Shown piece by piece: positions 17,952 through 29,443 of a stretch of 64,000 nt of DNA. Where the stretch lies: contig NZ_RCDB01000002.1 in assembly GCF_003651225.1 (NCBI RefSeq), positions 558,001-622,000 on the forward strand, given 5' to 3'. A model generated the notes under the pieces. The model saw only the letters and a program-made list of their open reading frames with translations. It ran no database searches and was not told where the DNA came from. Position 1 is the stretch's first letter; every line of letters begins with the position of its first letter. This DNA comes from Microbacterium telephonicum. GTDB lineage: Bacteria > Actinomycetota > Actinomycetes > Actinomycetales > Microbacteriaceae. The translations under genes were made by a program, and so were the position numbers.

Positions 17952-19058
17952 TCACGCCTCGTCGAGGCGGACGAGCCAGCCGTGGCGATCTTCGCGACGG
18001 CCGTACTGGATGTCGGTCAGCTCTTCGCGCAGCGACAGCGCGAGCTCGCCCAGCGGCTGCTCGTCGATGAAGTCGGTGCCCTTCAACTCGCCGATCGGGG
18101 CGACGACGGCGGCCGTGCCGCACGCGAACACCTCGACGATGTCGCCCGAGGCGACGCCCTCGCGCCACTCGGTGAGCGAGACGGCGCGGCCCTCGACCTT
18201 GTGACCGCGGTCGGCGGCCAGCTGCAGGATCGAGTCGCGCGTGATGCCCTCGAGGATCGAATCCGACTGCGGCGTGACGATCGTGCCGTCCTTGTAGACG
18301 AACACGACGTTCATGCCGCCGAGCTCCTCGACGTTGCGGTCCTGGTCGAGGAAGACGACCTGGTCGCAGCCCTGCTCGTAGGCTTCCGCCTGCGGCAGCA
18401 GGCTCGCCGCGTAGTTGCCGCCGGTCTTGGCGGCGCCCGTGCCGCCCTTGCCGGCGCGCGCGTAGTCCTCGCTGAGCCAGATCGAGACGGGCTTCGCACC
18501 GCCCTTGAAGTAGGCGCCGACCGGAGAGGCGATGAGGTAATAGGCCACCTTGTTGGCGGGCCGCACGCCGAGGAACGCCTCCTTGGCGAACATGAACGGC
18601 CGCAGGTACAGGCTCTGGTCTTCGCCGGAGGGCACCCACGCGCCGTCGACGGCGATCAGTTCCTTGATCGACTGCAGGAAGTACTCCACCGGCAGCTCCG
18701 GCAAAGCCAGGCGACGGGCGCTGCGCTGCAGACGGCGGCCGTTCTGGTCGGGACGGAACGTGTGGATCGAGCCGTCGGCGTGACGGTAGGCCTTGATGCC
18801 CTCGAAGATCTCCTGACCGTAGTGCAGCACGGCGGCGGCCGGGTCGAGCGAGATCGGACCGTACGGCTGCACGCGCGGGCGGTGCCAGCCGCCGCGCACC
18901 GACCAGCAGATGTCGACCATGTGGTCGGTGAACGCGGTGCCGAAGGCCGGTGCGGCCAGCAGCGCGTCGCGCTCGGCGGGCGACTTCGCGGCGAGGTTCT
19001 TGGTGACCGCGAACTCGAGCGGGGCGAGAGCGGCGTCGGGGTCGTAGGTGAGGCTCAT
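17952..19058 (-). CDS. ilvE: Branched-chain-amino-acid aminotransferase
   Basis: This PLP class-IV transaminase of 368 residues catalyses the last step of valine, leucine and isoleucine synthesis with glutamate. It has the BCAT-type layout: [18 protein letters not shown], then [20 protein letters not shown], then [16 protein letters not shown] with the PLP lysine, and the class-IV signature [10 protein letters not shown] to [15 protein letters not shown]. It starts from ATG 33 bp after leuB on the same strand, a sensible leucine-pathway pair, and is followed 10 bp later by the FAH-family gene. Confidence 0.97.
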   Translation of the reverse strand: MSLTYDPDAALAPLEFAVTKNLAAKSPAERDALLAAPAFGTAFTDHMVDICWSVRGGWHRPRVQPYGPISLDPAAAVLHYGQEIFEGIKAYRHADGSIHTFRPDQNGRRLQRSARRLALPELPVEYFLQSIKELIAVDGAWVPSGEDQSLYLRPFMFAKEAFLGVRPANKVAYYLIASPVGAYFKGGAKPVSIWLSEDYARAGKGGTGAAKTGGNYAASLLPQAEAYEQGCDQVVFLDQDRNVEELGGMNVVFVYKDGTIVTPQSDSILEGITRDSILQLAADRGHKVEGRAVSLTEWREGVASGDIVEVFACGTAAVVAPIGELKGTDFIDEQPLGELALSLREELTDIQYGRREDRHGWLVRLDEA

Positions 19059-19091
19059 GTGTCGTTCCTGACTTCTGCGGGCGGGTCCAGG

Positions 19092-20144
19092 CTACGCCTG
19101 AACGGCCGCGGCGATGGCGTCGCCGACCTGGGCGGTCGTGCGGGTGGCCGAACCCCGCGTGGCGATGTCGGCCTCGACCGCGCGGGTGACGCGGCTGGCC
19201 TCGTCGCCGAGCCCGAGGTGGTCGAGCATGAGGGCGACGGAGAGGATCGCGGCCGTGGGGTCGGCCTTCTGCTGTCCTGCGATGTCGGGCGCGGAGCCGT
19301 GCACGGGCTCGAACATCGAAGGGAACGCGCCGTCGGGGTTGATGTTCCCCGAAGCGGCGAGGCCGATGCCTCCGGTGACGGCGCCGGCCAAGTCGGTGAG
19401 GATGTCGCCGAAGAGGTTGTCGGTGACGATCACGTCGAAGCGGCCCGGGTTCGTGACCAGGAAGATCGTCGCCGCGTCGACGTGCAGATAGTCTACGGCG
19501 ACGTCCGGGTGCTCGGCGGCCACGGCATCCACGATGCGCTTCCACATGCCGCCGGCATGCACGAGCACGTTCGTCTTGTGCACGAGCGTGAGCTTCTGCC
19601 GGCGGCGCTGCGCCTGCGCGAACGCGTAGCGCACGACGCGCTCGATGCCGTAGGCGGTGTTCACGCTGGTCTCGTTGGCGATCTCGTGCGGTGTTCCGGT
19701 GCGGATGGAGCCGCCGTTGCCCACGTAGGGGCCCTCGGTGCCTTCGCGGACCACGACGAAGTCGATGTCGCCGGGGGCGGCGAGGGGTCCCGGCACGCCC
19801 GGATACAGCTTCGAGGGACGCAGGTTGACGTAGTGGTCCAGCGCGAAGCGCAGCTTCAGCAACAGGCCGCGCTCGATGTTGGCGTCCTTCAGCCGCGGGT
19901 CGCCCGGCACGCCGCCGACCGCGCCGAGCAGGATCGCGTCGTGGCCGGCGATCGCCTCGAGGTCGGCATCCGTCAGCGTGTCGCCGGTGTCGAGATAGCG
20001 GCCCGCGCCGAGCGAGAAACGTGTGCGCTCGAAGACGACGTCGCCGCCGGCGGTGACGGCGTCGAGCACCTTCTCGGCTTCGGCGACCACCTCGGGGCCG
20101 ATGCCGTCGCCGGGGATGACGGCCAGGGTGACGACGCGCGACAT
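19092..20144 (-). CDS. leuB: 3-isopropylmalate dehydrogenase
   Basis: This NAD-dependent enzyme of 350 residues oxidises and decarboxylates 3-isopropylmalate in leucine synthesis. It has [14 protein letters not shown] at the N-terminus, the substrate loop [14 protein letters not shown] and the metal-binding signature [20 protein letters not shown]. It ends with the cofactor region [20 protein letters not shown], whose HGSAPDI favours NAD. The ATG at 20144 is preceded by GAGGAGAGCA; a frame open to 21203 is a shadow of the next gene. It heads the leuB-ilvE-FAH-MFS run. Confidence 0.97.
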   Translation of the reverse strand: MSRVVTLAVIPGDGIGPEVVAEAEKVLDAVTAGGDVVFERTRFSLGAGRYLDTGDTLTDADLEAIAGHDAILLGAVGGVPGDPRLKDANIERGLLLKLRFALDHYVNLRPSKLYPGVPGPLAAPGDIDFVVVREGTEGPYVGNGGSIRTGTPHEIANETSVNTAYGIERVVRYAFAQAQRRRQKLTLVHKTNVLVHAGGMWKRIVDAVAAEHPDVAVDYLHVDAATIFLVTNPGRFDVIVTDNLFGDILTDLAGAVTGGIGLAASGNINPDGAFPSMFEPVHGSAPDIAGQQKADPTAAILSVALMLDHLGLGDEASRVTRAVEADIATRGSATRTTAQVGDAIAAAVQA

Positions 20145-20176
20145 TGCTCTCCTCGGGGTCGGGGACGCGTCGCCGA

Positions 20177-21730
20177 TCAGTGCGTGGGCGGCGCGGTGCG
20201 GGACGACTCCCGCGTGCCTCCCAGCGTAGTGGCCGCAATGACGCCGGCCACGGCGACGAGCGCGGCGCCGATGAGCGCCGTGATGACCACACCCGAGTCG
20301 AAGGCGTGCGCGGCGGCGGTGCGCAGGGCCTCGGCGGCGGCCGGGGCGAGCGTGTCGGCGACCGTCATCGCACCGGCGAGGGTCTCGCGCGCGGCGGCTT
20401 CGGCGGCCGCGGGCAGGCCGCCCGGCAGCACGAGCCCGTTCCGGTAGGCCGCCGTCAGGATGCCGCCCAGCACCGCCGTGCCGAGCACGGCGCCGAGCTC
20501 GTAGGCGGTCTCCGACACGGCGCTGGCCGCACCCGCCTTCGCGGGCGGCGCCGTGGCCAGCACCAGCTCGTTCGAGACCGTCTCGGCGGCGCCGATCCCC
20601 ATGCCCAGCAGCGTGAAGGCGCCCACCAGCAGCGGGAGCGACTCGACGGCGAACGGGATGATCAGATACGCCGACACCGACAGCACGAGCGCCGACGGCA
20701 CCACGACCCGGGGCGACACGCGACGCGAGATCGGCACGACGAGCAGCCCGGCGACGATCATCGCCGCCATGCCCGGGACGAGCGCGAGCCCCGCGGCCAT
20801 CGGCGACAGGCCGACGATGAGCTGCAGGTGCTGCGAGACGAAGTACAGGAACCCGACGAGCGCGATGACGCTGAGCAGGTTCACCAGGAGCGCGCCGGTG
20901 AACGCGCCGCGGGTGAACAGCCGCATGTCGAGCATCGGCGCCGGCGAGGCGAGCTGACGGCGGACGAACAGCACCCCGAAGCCGACACCGACCACGACGA
21001 GCACGAGCGGCAGCATGCCGACGCCGTGCACGGCGGTCTCCTTGATCGCGTAGACGACCGGGATCATCGTGAGCATCGACAGCACGATGCTGACCGGGTC
21101 GATGCGTCCGGGCTTCGGGTCGCGGCTCTCGGGCACGAGGAACGGCGCGCACACCAGCAGCGGGATGAGCACGGGCACCGACATGAGGAACACCGATCCC
21201 CACGCGAAGTGCTCGAGCAGCAGCCCGCCGACGATCGGGCCGAGCGCCGCACCGGCCGAGAACATCGACGCCCAGACGGCGATCGCGAGCCGGCGCTGGT
21301 CGCGGTCGGTGAAGATCGAGCGCAGCAGCGAAAGGGTCGAGGGCATGAGCATCGCGCCGAACACGCCCATCGCGGCGCGTGCGGCGATGAGCGCGGTCGC
21401 CGTCGGGGCGAACGCGGCGAGCACCGAGACGGCGGCGAATCCGGTCGCGCCGATCAGCAGCATCCGACGGCGGCCGAACCGGTCACCCAGGGTCCCCATC
21501 GTGACGAGGAGGCCGGCGAGCACGAGCGGGTAGGCGTCGATGATCCACAGCTGCTCGATGCTGGTCGGCTGCAGGTCTCGCGCGATGTCGGGCAGCGCGA
21601 AGCTCAGCACGGTGTTGTCCACCGAGACGAGCAGCACGGGCAGCATCAGCACGATCAGCGCGAGCCAGCCGCGTACGCCGACGCGCCTCCCGGCGGATTC
21701 GGCCAACTGGATCTCTTCGGTCAGGGTCAC
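20177..21730 (-). CDS. MFS multidrug exporter, DHA2 (EmrB/QacA) family, 14 helices
   Basis: This 517-residue proton-driven exporter has 14 predicted membrane segments. It opens with [20 protein letters not shown] (motif typical of DHA2) and has the loop-2 motif [16 protein letters not shown] and [20 protein letters not shown] (antiporter motif C region). GTG at 21730 is the first reasonable start before the conserved N-terminus; its ribosome-binding site is weak. It is divergent from a TetR regulator, the standard layout for an efflux pump controlled by a local repressor. Substrate unknown. Confidence 0.9.
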   Translation of the reverse strand: MTLTEEIQLAESAGRRVGVRGWLALIVLMLPVLLVSVDNTVLSFALPDIARDLQPTSIEQLWIIDAYPLVLAGLLVTMGTLGDRFGRRRMLLIGATGFAAVSVLAAFAPTATALIAARAAMGVFGAMLMPSTLSLLRSIFTDRDQRRLAIAVWASMFSAGAALGPIVGGLLLEHFAWGSVFLMSVPVLIPLLVCAPFLVPESRDPKPGRIDPVSIVLSMLTMIPVVYAIKETAVHGVGMLPLVLVVVGVGFGVLFVRRQLASPAPMLDMRLFTRGAFTGALLVNLLSVIALVGFLYFVSQHLQLIVGLSPMAAGLALVPGMAAMIVAGLLVVPISRRVSPRVVVPSALVLSVSAYLIIPFAVESLPLLVGAFTLLGMGIGAAETVSNELVLATAPPAKAGAASAVSETAYELGAVLGTAVLGGILTAAYRNGLVLPGGLPAAAEAAARETLAGAMTVADTLAPAAAEALRTAAAHAFDSGVVITALIGAALVAVAGVIAATTLGGTRESSRTAPPTH

Positions 21731-21762
21731 GTCGTCACATCGCTCTCGAGGTCGGACGGCGA

Positions 21763-21793
21763 GTTTCTTAACCGTCCAGCCGGTATAGTAACA
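21763..21793. promoter_or_regulatory. Divergent promoter region of the TetR / MFS pair
   Basis: The 97-bp gap between the MFS and TetR starts holds a TATAGT -10-like hexamer on the plus strand (21784-21789). On the minus strand there is a GTTACT...TAAGAA-like pair, with ACCG/CGGT half-sites around 21770-21783. Overlapping face-to-face promoters with an internal operator are the expected design. I cannot define the operator precisely. Confidence 0.4.
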
Positions 21794-21827
21794 CGGAGAA
21801 CCCGCCGTTCGGAAGGATGATGGAGTC

Positions 21828-22373
21828 ATGAGCCGTCCCCCACGCGCCCGCGAACTGGTGCTCGACGCCTTCGAGCGGTTGCTGCTGGGCGAGGGCGCCA
21901 AGTCGGCGACGATGGATGCCGCGGCGCACGCCGCCGGCGTCTCCAAGGGCGGTCTGCTCTACCACTTCCCCAGCAAGGACGCGCTCGAGGCCGGCATCGT
22001 CGCCCGCCTGGACGCACTCGTGACCGCCGACATCGCCGAGATCAAGTCGGCGCCGGAGGGGCCCGTCGCCTACTTCCTGCGCTCGTCGGTCATGGACGAC
22101 GACCCGCTCGACCGCGCGATCGTCGCCGTCTCACGCCTGGCGCAGGCCGGCAGCGCCGGGGCGAACACGGCGCTGCGCGACATGCGCGAGCGCTGGGAGC
22201 GCACCCTCCGCCCGCACGTGCGCGATCAGGCGGCCCTCGACCTCGTCATCCTGGTGAGCGACGGCCTGTACTTCAACAACGCGCTCGGCGTGGCCGAAGC
22301 GGCCGCCCTCGTGCCGCAAGGTGCGGACCTCGACGCGCTCATCGCGCTCGTGACGCGCACCACCGCGCCCTGA
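21828..22373 (+). CDS. TetR-family transcriptional regulator
   Basis: This 181-residue repressor has an N-terminal helix-turn-helix (ATMDAAAHAAGVSKGGLLYH, then FPSKDALEAGIVARLD, residues about 26-60) and an all-helical ligand domain resembling TetR_C of the YjdC/AcrR-like group. It is divergent from the DHA2 exporter with 97 bp between the start codons and probably represses it. The ATG at 21828 follows GGAAGGATGATGGAGTC. Confidence 0.92.
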   Translation: MSRPPRARELVLDAFERLLLGEGAKSATMDAAAHAAGVSKGGLLYHFPSKDALEAGIVARLDALVTADIAEIKSAPEGPVAYFLRSSVMDDDPLDRAIVAVSRLAQAGSAGANTALRDMRERWERTLRPHVRDQAALDLVILVSDGLYFNNALGVAEAAALVPQGADLDALIALVTRTTAP

Positions 22374-22411
22374 CGCTCCGGCATCCGCGTTCGACGCTCG
22401 GCATCCGCGCG

Positions 22412-22484
22412 TTCGGGAGGAGATGTGCATTCGGGAGGGCGGATCGCCGCCCTTCATCCTCCCGAACGCAGATCTCCTCCCGAG
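22412..22484. terminator. Long imperfect inverted repeat between convergent genes
   Basis: Arms 22412-22438 and 22458-22484 are 27 nt long with 3 mismatches, both built around TCGGGAGGAGAT...TTCGGGAGG. The 19-nt centre can itself pair (GGGCGG ATCG CCGCCC). It lies between the convergent TetR and serA genes, so it could terminate both, but it lacks T-runs and is larger than ordinary terminators. Confidence 0.6.
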
Positions 22485-22506
22485 TGAACGGGGATCGTCG
22501 GGACGG

Positions 22507-24111
22507 TCAGTCCTCAGTGAGCTCGATCTGACGGAAGATGTCGCCCGCGACGGCCTCGCGCATCTGCTCGAGGATCTCGTCGGGCACCGGCGACGACACC
22601 GTCAGCACCGACAGGGCGCGCCCGCTGGCGTCGGGACGCGCGACCTGCAGGCTCTCGATGTTGATGCCCGCTTCGCCGAGCTTCTGACCGTAGATCGCCA
22701 CGATGCCGGGGCGGTCGGCGTAGCGCATCACGACGTGGTGGCGCTCGATGGGCACCTCGAGCTCGTAGCCGTTGATGCCGACGACCTTCGGCACCATGCG
22801 GGTGCCGGCGAGGGTGCCCGAGACGGTGAGCTCCGACCCGTCGGCGAGGGTGCCGCGCAGGATGGTGATGTTGCGGTACAGCGGGCTCTCGGCCTCGACG
22901 ACCAGACGCGTCTCGATGCCGCGCTGCTCGGCGAACAGCGGCGCGTTGACGTACGAGACCTTCTCGCTGACGATGTTCGTGAAGATGCCCTTGAGCGCGG
23001 CGAGCTTGTAGACGCTGACGTCGTACTCGGCGAGTTCGCCGCGAACCTCGATGTCGAGGCTCGTGAGCGCGCTCGTCGCGAGCCCCGTGAAGATCTGACC
23101 GAGCTGCTCGACGAGGGCGATGCCGGGGCGCACGAACGGGTCGATGATGCCGCCCGCGACGTTGACGGCATCCGGCACGAGATCGCCTTCGAGGGCGAGC
23201 TTGACCGAACGCGCGACGGAGACGCCCGCCTTCTCCTGCGCCTCGTCCGTGGACGCCCCCAGGTGCGGGGTGACGACGACGTTGGGCAGCTCGAGCAGCG
23301 GGAAGGCGGTGCCGTCGGGCTTGGGGGGCTCCGAGGTGAAGACGTCGAGGCCGGCGCCGGCGATCTCCCCGGTCGTGAGCGCCGCGTGCAGGGCGGCCTC
23401 GTCGATGAGCCCGCCGCGGGCGACGTTGACGACGTAGGCGGTCGGCTTCATGATCGCGAACTGCTCCGCGCCGATCATCCCCGTCGTCTCGGGGGTCTTC
23501 GGCATGTGGATCGTGACGAAGTCGCTCTCGCGCAGCAGGTCGTCGAGCTCGCGCAGCTGCACGCCGAGCTGCTGGGCGCGGGCGGGCGTCACGTACGGGT
23601 CGTAGGCGATGACCGAGACGCCGAAGGCCTGCAGGCGGGCCGCGATGAGCGCGCCGATGCGGCCGAGGCCGATGATGCCGACGGTCTTCTCGAACAGCTC
23701 CGTGCCCGTGAACGAGCTGCGCTTCCACGCGCCCGCGGCCAGCGACGCGTGCGCCGCCGGGATGTGGCGCGCGAGGCTCAGGATGTGGCCGACGGTGAGC
23801 TCGGCGGCGGAGATGATGTTGGAGGTCGGGGCGTTGACGACCATGACGCCGGCCGCCGTGGCCGACTTGATGTCGACGTTGTCCAGGCCGACACCGGCGC
23901 GGGCGATGACCTTGAGCGACGGCGCGGCGGCGATCGCCTCGGCATCCATCTTCGTCGCCGAGCGGATCAGGACGGCATCGACGTCGGCGAGGGCCGGCAG
24001 CAGCAGGCCGCGGTCGGCGCCGTCGACGTGACGGATCTCGAAATCGGGACCGAGGGCGTCGATGGTGGCGGGAGAGAGTTCTTCGGCGATGAGGACGACG
24101 GGCTTGGACAC
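22507..24111 (-). CDS. serA: D-3-phosphoglycerate dehydrogenase
   Basis: This NAD-dependent enzyme of 534 residues starts serine synthesis. The order is a substrate-binding domain, a Rossmann domain (VGIIGLGRIGALIAARLQAF), the catalytic PHLGASTDEAQEKAG region, an ASB intervening domain and a C-terminal ACT domain (ADRPGIVAIYGQKLGEAGIN). The length and ASB plus ACT domains match the long mycobacterial type, known to be inhibited by serine. I use GTG at 24111 with GAAGG 8 nt before it; upstream MASPSTKHEG residues look non-native. Confidence 0.95.
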   Translation of the reverse strand: MSKPVVLIAEELSPATIDALGPDFEIRHVDGADRGLLLPALADVDAVLIRSATKMDAEAIAAAPSLKVIARAGVGLDNVDIKSATAAGVMVVNAPTSNIISAAELTVGHILSLARHIPAAHASLAAGAWKRSSFTGTELFEKTVGIIGLGRIGALIAARLQAFGVSVIAYDPYVTPARAQQLGVQLRELDDLLRESDFVTIHMPKTPETTGMIGAEQFAIMKPTAYVVNVARGGLIDEAALHAALTTGEIAGAGLDVFTSEPPKPDGTAFPLLELPNVVVTPHLGASTDEAQEKAGVSVARSVKLALEGDLVPDAVNVAGGIIDPFVRPGIALVEQLGQIFTGLATSALTSLDIEVRGELAEYDVSVYKLAALKGIFTNIVSEKVSYVNAPLFAEQRGIETRLVVEAESPLYRNITILRGTLADGSELTVSGTLAGTRMVPKVVGINGYELEVPIERHHVVMRYADRPGIVAIYGQKLGEAGINIESLQVARPDASGRALSVLTVSSPVPDEILEQMREAVAGDIFRQIELTED

Positions 24112-24255
24112 GGCAGAACCTTCGTGTTTGGTGCTGGGAGAGGCCACGCCGCACGACGTCGGGGCGGGTGAGGACAGCCTACCGGCCGGTGTCGGAGCCG
24201 CCGAACCGTGTGACGCCGTGCGAAATCGGATGCCGGTGCGCCGCGCGTGCGGCCG

Positions 24256-24606
24256 TCAGCCGCCGAGCATCGACGCGCCGGAGACCACCGAGTAGGCGAG
24301 CACGTCGAGCCAGAACACCGCGACGACGCCGAGCCCGGCGAGCAGGACGAGGGCGAAGCGGCCGGGCGTGCGTCGCCAGCCCAGGGCGAAGGCGGCGCCG
24401 AAGACGAGCACCGGCAGCACGGCGGCGAACAGCAGCACGCCCCAGCCGAGCACGTTGAGGCCGAGCGCACCCGATGCCTGGGCGACGAGGAAGGCGACGG
24501 CGTTCCAGACGGCGTACGCGTAGAGCAGACCGAACAGCCCCGCGATGGTGACGACGAGCCATACCGGCGTGCGCGGCGCGGTGGTGGCGGATGCGGGGGC
24601 GCTCAC
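24256..24606 (-). CDS. Small membrane protein of unknown function
   Basis: This 116-residue protein has three hydrophobic segments (VWLVVTIAGLFGLLYAYAVW, then LGWGVLLFAAVLPVLVFGAA, and a third near residues 85-110). It starts from GTG at 24606, overlapping the stop of the upstream membrane protein by 4 nt (GTGA), so the two are co-translated and may work together. I recognise no family. Confidence 0.75.
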   Translation of the reverse strand: MSAPASATTAPRTPVWLVVTIAGLFGLLYAYAVWNAVAFLVAQASGALGLNVLGWGVLLFAAVLPVLVFGAAFALGWRRTPGRFALVLLAGLGVVAVFWLDVLAYSVVSGASMLGG

Positions 24607-25106
24607 GCGACGACTCCGATCATGAGCAACGGCCACGGCACGAGCAGGAGCGCTCCCCCGATGAGCCACGCGAAGCGCACCCACGCCTTCCCGGCGCGCG
24701 TGAGCAGGTACACCGTCGCGAACCACAGCACGGGTGCGGCGACGGCGACCCACAGGAACGGCGCGAAGGCGGCATCCGTCACGAGGAAGCGCGCGACGCC
24801 CTGCAGCCGCAGCCCGCCGATGATCCACCCGATCGTGTAGAGCAGGTAGACGCCGCCGAGCAGGCCGAGACCGATGAGGGCGGCGTTGCTCAGCTGCGGC
24901 GCGTCCTCCCGCTCCTCGTCGGCGTCGGATGCCGCACCGTCGGTGTGCGCGGATCCGGACGCGGGCGGGGTGGTGGCGAGATCGTCACTGCCCTTGCCGA
25001 CGGCGGTGAATCCGGTCGGAAGCGCCGCGCCTGCGGCCCGGGTGTGGAGGGTCGGGTCGTCGTCGCCGTCCCAGCTGAGCGCGTCGTCGTCCCCGTCCCT
25101 GTGCAC
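24603..25106 (-). CDS. Membrane protein with acidic N-terminal region, unknown function
   Basis: This 167-residue protein starts from GTG at 25106. About 70 N-terminal residues are hydrophilic and acidic (DGDDDALSWDGDDD...DADEEREDAPQ), followed by three membrane segments starting at NAALIGLGLLGGVYLLYTIG. The arrangement suggests a cytoplasmic acidic tail. It is translationally coupled to the next small membrane protein. Function unknown. Confidence 0.75.
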   Translation of the reverse strand: MHRDGDDDALSWDGDDDPTLHTRAAGAALPTGFTAVGKGSDDLATTPPASGSAHTDGAASDADEEREDAPQLSNAALIGLGLLGGVYLLYTIGWIIGGLRLQGVARFLVTDAAFAPFLWVAVAAPVLWFATVYLLTRAGKAWVRFAWLIGGALLLVPWPLLMIGVVA

Positions 25107-25138
25107 CCCGACAGCCTACCCGGCGCCGGGAGGGCGGC

Positions 25139-25855
25139 TCAGCCGCGGGCGGCGGCGACCGCCGCGGCCACGATCGCGGCGCTGGTCGCATCGTGTCCCG
25201 TTGCGCCCCCACCGGGGCCTGAGGGCGAGGCGGAGCCCGCGCGGGTGCGTGCGGACAGGTGCACCGCGTCGACGCCGGCCGCACGCAGCGCCGCGATGTC
25301 GCCCGGCTGCACTCCCCCGCCGGCCTGCACCTCGAGGGTGCCCGCGGCCCGCTCGACGAAGTCGCGCAGCGCCGGGATCCCGTCGACGGAGCGCGGCGCG
25401 CCGCCCGAGGTGAGAACGCGGTCGACGTCCTCGGCCAGGAGGGCGTCGAAGACGGCGGCCGGATCGGCGGCGGCGTCGATCGCCCGATGGAACGTCACGG
25501 TCGCGCCCGCCGCGGCGTCCCGCCACCGCCGGAGGGTGTCGCGGTCCAGCCCGCCGTCCGCATCGAGCGCCCCCACGACGACGCCCCCGGCACCGCGCGC
25601 GACGCACGCCGCGATGTCGGCGGCGACGACGGCGACCTCGTCGGCGTCGTAGACGAACCCGCCGCCGCGAGGCCGCACGAGCACATTGACGAGCGCCGGG
25701 TCGACGGCGGCGAAGACCGACTCCAGGATGCCGAGAGACGGGGTGATCCCTCCCATCTCGAGGGCTTGGCACAGCTCCAAGCGGTCGGCGCCGCCCGCGA
25801 TGGCGAGGGCCGCACCGGCGGCGTCCTGAACGGCGATCTCCACGGTGATGCTCAC
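25139..25855 (-). CDS. cutC: CutC family protein
   Basis: This 238-residue TIM-barrel protein has the CutC signatures EIAVQDAAGAALAIAGGADR, then LELCQALEMGGITPSLG, VLVRPRGGGFVYDADE and VTFHRAIDAAADP. CutC was named for copper homeostasis in E. coli, but that role is doubtful and the biochemical function is unsettled. The GTG at 25855 begins VSITVEIAV at the conserved N-terminus. It stands alone between the small membrane proteins and ilvC. Confidence 0.9.
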   Translation of the reverse strand: MSITVEIAVQDAAGAALAIAGGADRLELCQALEMGGITPSLGILESVFAAVDPALVNVLVRPRGGGFVYDADEVAVVAADIAACVARGAGGVVVGALDADGGLDRDTLRRWRDAAAGATVTFHRAIDAAADPAAVFDALLAEDVDRVLTSGGAPRSVDGIPALRDFVERAAGTLEVQAGGGVQPGDIAALRAAGVDAVHLSARTRAGSASPSGPGGGATGHDATSAAIVAAAVAAARG

Positions 25856-25927
25856 CGGGTCAGCGTACGCCCCGGCGCGCCGTCGACCGCGGTCAGCCGG
25901 CCGGAAGAAGCGCGCCGGTACGAGAAG

Positions 25928-25956
25928 GAGCCCGGCCCCTTGTGGGGACCGGGCTC
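25928..25956 (-). terminator. Terminator of the ilv operon
   Basis: A hairpin of GAGCCCGG plus CCCC against GGGG plus CCGGGCTC with one bulged base lies about 65 bp beyond the ilvC stop, with a short pyrimidine tract on the minus strand. Confidence 0.7.
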
Positions 25957-26021
25957 CGGATGGCTCTTGACAGCCGTCCCCGGCGGATCGCCGGGAGTCT
26001 GACGCGCGGGGCGCGACGGGA

Positions 26022-27089
<1,068 letters not shown>

Positions 27090-27599
27090 TCAGCCGCGCA
27101 GCACGCGCTCGGTGATGGATTTTCCGCCGCGTCCGATGGCGAGCAGGCCCGACTGGGCGAGCTCCTTGATGCCGAACGGTTCGAGCGCGCGCAGGATCGC
27201 GTCGATCTTGCCGCGGTCGCCGGTGACCTCCACCACGAGCGCATCGGTCGCGTAGTCGACGACCGAGGCGCGGAAGAGGTTCACCACCTCGATGACGTTC
27301 GAGCGGGTCTGGTTGTCGGCGCGCACCTTGATGAGCATGTGCTCGCGCTGCACGGAGGCCGCGTTCTCCAGCTCGACGATCTTGATGACGTTGACGAGCT
27401 TGTTCAGCTGCTTGGTCACCTGCTCCAGAGGCAGGCTCTCCACGTCGACGACGACCGTGATGCGCGACAGGCCCGGCACTTCGGTGACACCCACCGCGAG
27501 CGACTCGATGTTGAAGCCACGGCGGGCGAACAGGCCCGCGACACGGGTGAGCAGGCCGGGCTTGTCCTCCACGAGGAGGCTCAGGACATGACGGCTCAT
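27090..27599 (-). CDS. ilvN: Acetolactate synthase small (regulatory) subunit
   Basis: This 169-residue subunit binds valine and controls IlvB. It has an N-terminal ACT domain ([20 protein letters not shown], then AGLFARRGFNIESLAVG) and the usual C-terminal domain (SGLLAIGRGGKS end). Its ATG at 27599 overlaps the ilvB stop (ATGA), so synthesis of the two subunits is coupled. Confidence 0.97.
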   Translation of the reverse strand: MSRHVLSLLVEDKPGLLTRVAGLFARRGFNIESLAVGVTEVPGLSRITVVVDVESLPLEQVTKQLNKLVNVIKIVELENAASVQREHMLIKVRADNQTRSNVIEVVNLFRASVVDYATDALVVEVTGDRGKIDAILRALEPFGIKELAQSGLLAIGRGGKSITERVLRG

Positions 27600-29404
27600 C
27601 AAGCCTCCTCGTCGAACGACGGCGCGTGGTCGCGGGCGTACTGCACGTAGCTGTTGCTCACGCCCTGCGGCACCATCGGCCACACCATGGCGTCGGCCGA
27701 GACGACGAAGTCGATCACGACCGGACGGTCGTTGGTCGCGAGGGCGAGTTCGATCGCGGCATCCACGTCCTCCTCCTTCTCGACGCGGATCGCGAGGCAC
27801 CCGTAGGCCTCGCCGAGCTTGACGAAGTCGGGGACGCGCATCGTGCCGTGCCCGGTGTTGAGGTCGGTGTGCGAGTGGCGGCCGTCGTAGAACAGCGTCT
27901 GCCACTGGCGCACCATGCCCAGGCTCGAGTTGTTGATGATCGCGACCTTGATCGGGATGTCGTTGATGACGCAGGTGGCGAGCTCCTGGTTGGTCATCTG
28001 GAAGCAGCCGTCGCCGTCGATCGCCCACACCGGGCGGTCGGGCTGCGACACCTTGGCGCCCATCGCCGCCGGCACCGCGTAGCCCATCGTGCCGGCGCCG
28101 CCGGAGTTGAGCCACGCGTTGGGCCGCTCGTACTTGATGAACTGCGACGCCCACATCTGGTGCTGGCCGACGCCGGCGGCGTAGACGCCCTCCGGGCCGG
28201 TGAGCTCACCGATGCGCGAGATCACGTATTGCGGCGACATGAGTCCGTCGCTGGGCTGTGTGTAGCCGAGCGGGAACTCTTCGCGCAGGCCGTCGAGGTA
28301 CGACCACCACTCGCTCGTGTCGGCCTTCTCGGACGTCGCCGAGTAGGCGGCATCCAGGTCGATGAGCACGTCGCGCACGTCGCCCACGATGGGCACGTCG
28401 GCGGTGCGGATCTTGGAGATCTCGGCGGGGTCGATGTCGACGTGCACGACCTGCGCGTTCGGGGCGAACAGGGCCGCCTTGCCGGTGACGCGGTCGTCGA
28501 AGCGGGCGCCGAGGGCGACGAGCAGGTCGGCCTCCTGCAGCGCGAGCACCGCCGGAACGGTGCCGTGCATGCCGGGCATGCCGAGGTGCTGCGGGTGCGA
28601 GTCGGGGAACGCGCCGCGCGCCATCAAAGTCGTCACGACCGGCGCGTGGGTCGCCTCCGCCAGGCGGATCAGCTCCGCCGAGGCCTGCGCGCGGATGACG
28701 CCGCCGCCGACGTAGAGCACGGGCTTCTTGGCCGCCGCGAGCAGCTGCGCCGCCGCCTGGATCTGCTTGCCGTGGGCCTTGGTCACCGGGCGGTAGCCGG
28801 GGAGGTCGATCTTCGGCGGCCACACGAACGGCGCGGAGGCCTGCTGGGCGTCCTTCGTGATGTCCACGAGCACGGGGCCGGGACGGCCGGTCGAGGCGAT
28901 CTCGTACGCGGCCGCGATGGCGCCGGGGATCTCGTTCACGTCCTTCACGAGAATGGAGTGCTTCGTGATCGGCATCGTGATCCCCACGATGTCGGCCTCC
29001 TGGAAGGCGTCGGTGCCCATGAGGGTCGAGAAGACCTGTCCGGTGATGCACAGCATCGGCACGGAGTCCATGTAGGCGTCGGCGATCGCGGTGACGAGGT
29101 TCGTCGCGCCGGGACCGCTCGTGGCGATCGCGACGCCGACCTTGCCGGATGCCGAGGCGTACCCCTCGGCCGCGTGTCCGGCGCCCTGCTCGTGACGCAC
29201 GAGGATGTGCCGCAGCTCCGTGGAATCCAGCAGCGGGTCGTACACGTGCATGATGGCGCCGCCGGGCAGACCGAAGACGTCTTTCACGCCGAGCAGTTCG
29301 AGGGAGCGGACGATCGCCTGCGCTCCCGTGAGAGTGGGTGCGGACGCCGTTCCGGCGCCGCGGGCCGGCGGTCGCGGCAGGGCCGCGGAGATGTCGGAAG
29401 ACAT
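27599..29404 (-). CDS. ilvB: Acetolactate synthase large (catalytic) subunit
   Basis: This TPP- and FAD-dependent enzyme of 601 residues makes acetolactate or acetohydroxybutyrate, the first common step of branched-chain synthesis. It has [33 protein letters not shown] with the TPP-activating Glu region, and the TPP signature [20 protein letters not shown]. It starts at ATG 29404, 39 bp after ilvD, and overlaps ilvN. The N-terminal 24 residues are a Pro/Ala-rich extension. Confidence 0.97.
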   Translation of the reverse strand: MSSDISAALPRPPARGAGTASAPTLTGAQAIVRSLELLGVKDVFGLPGGAIMHVYDPLLDSTELRHILVRHEQGAGHAAEGYASASGKVGVAIATSGPGATNLVTAIADAYMDSVPMLCITGQVFSTLMGTDAFQEADIVGITMPITKHSILVKDVNEIPGAIAAAYEIASTGRPGPVLVDITKDAQQASAPFVWPPKIDLPGYRPVTKAHGKQIQAAAQLLAAAKKPVLYVGGGVIRAQASAELIRLAEATHAPVVTTLMARGAFPDSHPQHLGMPGMHGTVPAVLALQEADLLVALGARFDDRVTGKAALFAPNAQVVHVDIDPAEISKIRTADVPIVGDVRDVLIDLDAAYSATSEKADTSEWWSYLDGLREEFPLGYTQPSDGLMSPQYVISRIGELTGPEGVYAAGVGQHQMWASQFIKYERPNAWLNSGGAGTMGYAVPAAMGAKVSQPDRPVWAIDGDGCFQMTNQELATCVINDIPIKVAIINNSSLGMVRQWQTLFYDGRHSHTDLNTGHGTMRVPDFVKLGEAYGCLAIRVEKEEDVDAAIELALATNDRPVVIDFVVSADAMVWPMVPQGVSNSYVQYARDHAPSFDEEA

Positions 29405-29443
29405 GATGATGACCTCGCAGGGGATCTGACTGTGTCGGAAGCC

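Noticed and set aside
29405..29443. Attenuator or T-box upstream of ilvB
   Set aside because: The gap to ilvD is only 39 bp with no leader peptide or paired stems.
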